From NCBI GenBank assembly GCA_005884155.1, contig VAXD01000073.1:2011-10340 (forward strand): a stretch of 8,330 nucleotides of DNA, written 5' to 3'. Position numbers and translations under genes: made by a program. The stretch's first letter is position 1, and each line of letters begins with the position of its first letter. This document shows positions 5,188 to 8,330 of this stretch, in pieces. Under the pieces are notes generated by a model, which saw only the letters and a list, made by a program, of their open reading frames with translations, was not told the origin of the DNA and searched no databases. This stretch comes from Actinomycetota bacterium. Lineage in GTDB: Bacteria > Actinomycetota > Thermoleophilia > Gaiellales > Gaiellaceae.

Positions 5188-6408
5188 ATGGCAGGCGTCC
5201 GCGTCCGGCTTGAGGCGCGCGAAGCAGACTGGGAGTTTGCTCCCGGCCGAACGATTCGCGGCTTCGCCTACAACGGGATCGTGCCCGGGCCACTGATCGA
5301 AGCCAACGTCGGGGACACGATCGAGGTCGAGCTGAAGAACAGCCTCCACCAGGCGACCACCACTCACTGGCACGGGATCCGAGTCCCTGCCGAGATGGAC
5401 GGGACCGAAGCGGTGCAGCCGCCGGTTGAGCCGGGAGAGACGTTCAAGTACCGATTCGTCGTTCCGGACGCTGGAACGTTCTGGTACCACTCGCACACGA
5501 ACGAGACCGAGCAGCTCGAACGCGGGCTCTACGGCGCTCTCGTCGTCCGAGACCCGGGCGAGCCGAGCTTTGACGCCGAGCGGGTCCTCCTCCTGGACGA
5601 CCTCAAGCTCGACCCCGACGGAGATGTTGCCGCCTTCGGCGACGAGCACGAGCACCACGCGGGCCGCGAAGGCGACGTGCGACTCGTCAACGGCCGACAA
5701 GAACCACAACTCGAGATGGCCGGCGACACAATCGAACGTTGGCGCATGGTGAATGCGGCGAACTCGCGCTTCGTGCGCTTATCGCTGGGTGGTCGGCCGT
5801 TCGTTGTCATCGGGACGGACGGCGGTCTCCTGGCGGAGCCGATTCCGGCGGCTGAGGTCTTGGTCACGCCTGGCGAACGCGTGGATCTCGCCATCGGCCC
5901 CTTTTCCGAGGGGGAGCGGCTGCGAATCGAGGCCCTTCCGTACGACCGGGGCAAGGGCGAGACAAAGACCGAGACGTACGCGACGCTCGAGGTCGGGCCT
6001 GCAGCGGCTTCACACGCACACATCCCCTCGACGCTTCGGAAGATCGAGCCGCTCGTCGCGGCTGATACGACTCCAAACCGAACGATCGATCTGAAGGCGC
6101 TCATGCACGCCGGTCACCACCAGCGTGACGATCCGGTGCGAGTCGGTGAGCTGCAGGTCTGGAATCTCGTGAACGAGACGGGTCAGGACCACCCGTTCCA
6201 CATCCACGGCTTCTTCTTTCAGGTTCTACAGGAGAACGGTGAGCCGCCGTCCGTGCTGGCGTGGAAGGACACGGTCAATGTTCCTCGCAAGACTGAGACG
6301 AGGATCGCCTGGCTACCCGATGACCGACCCGGTGAGTGGATGTACCACTGCCACATCCTCGAGCACCACGCGATGGGGATGATGGCGCACTTCTCCGTCG
6401 TCCCCTGA
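5188..6408 (+). CDS. Multicopper oxidase (three-domain, laccase/CueO-like), no signal peptide
   Basis: The protein has 406 residues with all four copper-binding motifs: HWHG (H60, H62), HSH (H101, H103), HPFHIHG (H335, H338, H340) and HCHILEHHAMGM (H387, T1 Cys C388, H389, H393, axial M398). A complete type 1 site and trinuclear cluster are therefore expected, oxidising a substrate or metal ion with reduction of oxygen to water. Cupredoxin domain 1 covers about 5-125, domain 2 about 130-270 and domain 3 about 295-406. Two His-rich loops, DEHEHHAGRE (152-161) and MHAGHHQ (306-312), could bind metal. Unusually there is no Sec or Tat leader: the protein begins straight in the first cupredoxin strand, and an in-frame TAG at 5152-5154 leaves room only for 11 non-hydrophobic codons. 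It is divergent from the cyclase operon and ends 9 bp from the convergent hydrolase-cyclase. Substrate is unknown; phenolics, Cu(I) or Mn(II) are possible. Confidence 0.95.
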   Translation: MAGVRVRLEAREADWEFAPGRTIRGFAYNGIVPGPLIEANVGDTIEVELKNSLHQATTTHWHGIRVPAEMDGTEAVQPPVEPGETFKYRFVVPDAGTFWYHSHTNETEQLERGLYGALVVRDPGEPSFDAERVLLLDDLKLDPDGDVAAFGDEHEHHAGREGDVRLVNGRQEPQLEMAGDTIERWRMVNAANSRFVRLSLGGRPFVVIGTDGGLLAEPIPAAEVLVTPGERVDLAIGPFSEGERLRIEALPYDRGKGETKTETYATLEVGPAAASHAHIPSTLRKIEPLVAADTTPNRTIDLKALMHAGHHQRDDPVRVGELQVWNLVNETGQDHPFHIHGFFFQVLQENGEPPSVLAWKDTVNVPRKTETRIAWLPDDRPGEWMYHCHILEHHAMGMMAHFSVVP

Positions 6409-6417
6409 ACGATCTGG

Positions 6418-7794
6418 TCAGACGGCTCCGGCCTCGGATGCTGCGGGCTCGACCGCGTACAAGCGCCACTCGCCGGGGACGCCCTTGAGCTCTTGGGTTC
6501 CACGATCCTCGAAGGCGAGGCCTGACCCGGCGACGAGATCTCTGACCGTGCTCGAGACCAGCACCTCGCCCGCCTGTGCTGAGGCAGCGATGCGTGCGCC
6601 GATCGAGACGGCGATGCCGGCCACCTTTCCGTCGGCGAGCTCACACTCGCCCGTGTGCAGGCCGGCGCGAACCTGGATGCCGAGCTCCCGAACATCTTCG
6701 GTGATCGCCTGCGCACAGTGGATCGCTCGCGCCGGGCCGTCGAAGCGGGCGAAGAAGCCGTCGCCGGCTGTGTCCATTTCGATTCCTCGAAAGCTCGAGA
6801 GCTGGCGGCGGACGGCAGCGTGGTGCTCGTCGAGAAGCTTACGCCAGCCGCGGTCGCCGAGCTCGGCCATCTTCTCGGTCGAGCCGACGATGTCGGTGAA
6901 CAGGACGGTCGCCAGCATCCTGTCGGGCTCGGCCGGCTCCCACGCTCCGGAGCGGACGTCGGCGAAGAAACGGGTTAGCTCCGAGAACAGCTCCTCCTGG
7001 TCGTCGCCGACGGCGGGCGCGAAGTTGCGGCCGGGAAGCTCGACGAGCTTGGCGCCGCGGATATGCTCGGCGAGGTAGCGCCCGCCCCGCACGTCAAGCC
7101 GGTGCAGGTGGGTCCGATGCAAGACCAGCGTCGGGGTCCGGATCGAGTCGAGGACGCCTCGGACGTCGACGTCCAGGTTCATGCGCATGTAGTCGCGCAT
7201 TGCGCCTGGGCTCATGCTCAGGCGAAGGGTGCGTCCGAAGATCATCCGCTCGTCCTCGTCCATGTCGGGATTGGCGACCGCCAGCAGCTCTGCCTCTCTT
7301 TGGGGATCGCCCCACGAGCGCACCATCTCGCCGATCCGCTGCTCTTGCTCGCCGCGGGCGGGGAACCACGGGAACTCTGCCGACTGCACCAGCCGCGGGG
7401 AGGAGTTGATCAGGACCAGCCCCTCCGTCCGCTCCGGATAGGTCGCTGCGAAGAGCATCGCCAGCGGACCTCCTTCGCCAAGGGCGCAGATGACGGCGCT
7501 GCGAGACCCTGCGGCGTCCATGACAGCGCGGATGTCGTCCATGCGCGTCTCGAGCGTGGTGTCGCTAGAGACCCGGTCGGACATTCCGGTGCCGCGCTTG
7601 TCGAACACCAGCAAGCGCCCCAGCTCCATCAAACGCCGCAGGAAGCGCGCGACGGGAGGGTTCTCCCAGCTCAGCTCGACGTGGTGGGCGAGGCTCGGGA
7701 TCCAGACGAGGTCGAGTTCTCCTTCGCCCACCGCCTGATACGCGATATGGACGTCGCCGCTGCTCGCATACCGCGTTTCCGGTTCCACGCGCAC
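6418..7794 (-). CDS. Alpha/beta-hydrolase-class III nucleotidyl cyclase fusion (Rv1900c-like)
   Basis: The protein has 458 residues. The N-terminal alpha/beta-hydrolase-fold domain (about 1-280) has the TRYASSGDVHIAYQ opening, FDKRGTGMSDR (64-73) and FAATYPERTEGLVL. The nucleophile elbow, normally GxSEGGP here, reads ALGEGGP, so G106 replaces Ser; the His position (usually DDHxPxxGD) is F258 in RNFAPAVGD, and the acid position reads HRTHLH. The domain is thus probably non-hydrolytic. The C-terminal cyclase domain (about 293-450) keeps the metal Asps D301 (LFTDIVGST) and D345 (DTAGDG) and R401, but has D341 for the substrate Lys and S397 for the catalytic Asn. In M. tuberculosis Rv1900c these positions are N342 and H402, both reported dispensable, so activity remains possible. 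The tail DRGTQELKGVPGEWRLYAVEP is typical. The start is GTG 7794 or GTG 7788. The gene is back-to-back with a paralogue at 7858. Confidence 0.93.
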   Translation of the reverse strand: MRVEPETRYASSGDVHIAYQAVGEGELDLVWIPSLAHHVELSWENPPVARFLRRLMELGRLLVFDKRGTGMSDRVSSDTTLETRMDDIRAVMDAAGSRSAVICALGEGGPLAMLFAATYPERTEGLVLINSSPRLVQSAEFPWFPARGEQEQRIGEMVRSWGDPQREAELLAVANPDMDEDERMIFGRTLRLSMSPGAMRDYMRMNLDVDVRGVLDSIRTPTLVLHRTHLHRLDVRGGRYLAEHIRGAKLVELPGRNFAPAVGDDQEELFSELTRFFADVRSGAWEPAEPDRMLATVLFTDIVGSTEKMAELGDRGWRKLLDEHHAAVRRQLSSFRGIEMDTAGDGFFARFDGPARAIHCAQAITEDVRELGIQVRAGLHTGECELADGKVAGIAVSIGARIAASAQAGEVLVSSTVRDLVAGSGLAFEDRGTQELKGVPGEWRLYAVEPAASEAGAV

Positions 7795-7857
7795 AGTCTT
7801 GCGCGTCGCCTCATGCTTTTGCCACCTCAGCAGCAGGAGACCCGCAACACTGTCCGT
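7795..7857. promoter_or_regulatory. Short divergent gap between two paralogous hydrolase genes
   Basis: These 63 bp lie between two divergent starts (GTG 7794 minus, GTG 7858 plus) and must carry a promoter for at least one gene. AGGAG at 7835-7839 is 18 nt from GTG 7858, farther than usual. An in-frame ATG at 7813 is an alternative start for the right-hand gene and would shorten the gap to 18 bp. No -35/-10 pair or dyad stands out. Confidence 0.35.
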
Positions 7858-8330
7858 GTGCAGCCGGAGACGCGATACGCACGTAGTGGCGACATCAACA
7901 TCGCTTACACGGTCGTAGGCGCTGGCCCCTTTGATCTCATCTTCGTGCCGGGCTTCGTCTCGAATGTCGAGCTGGACTGGGACGACCCGCGCCGGGCCGC
8001 CTTCCTTAGCCGTCTCGCCTCCTTCTCGCGGCTGATCATGCTCGACAAGCGGGGCACCGGTCTCTCCGACCGCGTGTCAGGCGTGCCCGACCTCGAGACA
8101 CGCATGGACGATATTCGTGCGGTCATGGACGCGGCAGGCTCAGAGCGCGCAGCGCTTTTCGGCCTCGCCGATGGAGGATCGCTCGCCATCCTCTTCGCGG
8201 CCACGTACCCAGAGCGCACCGCGGCGCTCGTCCTCTACGCGACCCTTCCGCGCTATGTCCGAGCGCCCGACTTTCCGTGGGCGCCTTCCCGCGAGGAGGC
8301 CGAGCGCGAGATCGCCGAGCTCGAGCGCCG
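7858..8330 (+). CDS. Alpha/beta-hydrolase-fold protein, probably a second hydrolase-cyclase fusion (3' partial)
   Basis: The frame is open from GTG 7858 to the window edge (157 full codons). The protein begins VQPETRYARSGDINIAY and continues with DLIFVPGFVSNVELDW, MLDKRGTGLSDRV (61-73), LETRMDDIRAVMDAAGSE (79-96) and LFAATYPERT. It is closely parallel to the divergent neighbour, with long identical blocks such as LETRMDDIRAVMDAAGS, so the two are paralogues. The nucleophile elbow reads GLADGGS: A104 takes the place of the catalytic Ser, so this domain is also probably inactive as a hydrolase. A cyclase domain is expected beyond the window but is not seen. The VQPETRY start matches the usual N-terminus of the family; an in-frame ATG at 7813 would add 15 residues. 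Confidence 0.85.
   Translation, partial: MQPETRYARSGDINIAYTVVGAGPFDLIFVPGFVSNVELDWDDPRRAAFLSRLASFSRLIMLDKRGTGLSDRVSGVPDLETRMDDIRAVMDAAGSERAALFGLADGGSLAILFAATYPERTAALVLYATLPRYVRAPDFPWAPSREEAEREIAELER

Noticed and set aside
5122..5709. 195-codon minus-strand frame opposite the multicopper oxidase start
   Set aside because: It is antisense to the conserved HWHG and HSH motifs and has no domain of its own.
6409..6417. Bidirectional terminator between the oxidase and the hydrolase-cyclase
   Set aside because: Only 9 bp separate the convergent stops and no strong hairpin with a T-tract is visible.
7905..8219. 104-codon minus-strand frame at the right edge
   Set aside because: It is a shadow of the partial hydrolase gene on the plus strand, which runs off the window.

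Overview
The window is high-GC bacterial DNA with strong G/C preference at third codon positions and frequent GTG/TTG starts. Its families (DUF4446, a short actinobacterial-style HNH nuclease, alpha/beta-hydrolase-cyclase fusions like mycobacterial Rv1900c) suggest an actinobacterium, perhaps a deep lineage such as Thermoleophilia. That placement is an inference from gene style, since no rRNA or marker gene is present.

Left part (1-2909, plus strand): a membrane-anchored protein with a C-terminal CARDB/Ig-like domain (5' end outside the window), a DUF4446 protein, and an HNH endonuclease follow each other with 4-11 bp gaps and look co-transcribed. A short gap with a perfect inverted repeat and a strong ribosome binding site precedes a secreted SIMPL-domain (DUF541) protein.

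Middle part (2896-5097, minus strand, read right to left): a compact cluster holds a 46-residue Cys-motif protein that is easily missed, a stand-alone cyclic-nucleotide-binding (CNB) protein, a cupin-class III nucleotidyl cyclase fusion, and a two-domain rhodanese-type sulfurtransferase. Gaps are small (14, 64 and 3 bp). Sensor, second-messenger synthase and a receptor domain therefore sit in one probable operon. The cyclase is bracketed by a 15-bp near-perfect direct repeat. The outer copy begins a 12-codon frame resembling the start of the sulfurtransferase gene, which suggests the cyclase gene was inserted there.

Right part (5188-8330): a three-domain multicopper oxidase without a signal peptide is transcribed divergently from the operon. 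It converges on an alpha/beta-hydrolase-class III cyclase fusion of the Rv1900c type. Back-to-back with that gene, and running off the window, is a paralogous hydrolase gene. Both hydrolase domains lack the catalytic serine, so they look like ligand-sensing pseudo-hydrolases.

The main message is a dense cyclic-nucleotide signalling neighbourhood: two complete cyclases with different sensor-like domains, a probable third, and one CNB receptor. Two residues, Glu at the purine-recognition position of the cupin-cyclase and Thr after the phosphate-binding Arg of the CNB protein, allow a cGMP hypothesis. No RNA genes, IS elements, CRISPR arrays or convincing intrinsic terminators were seen.
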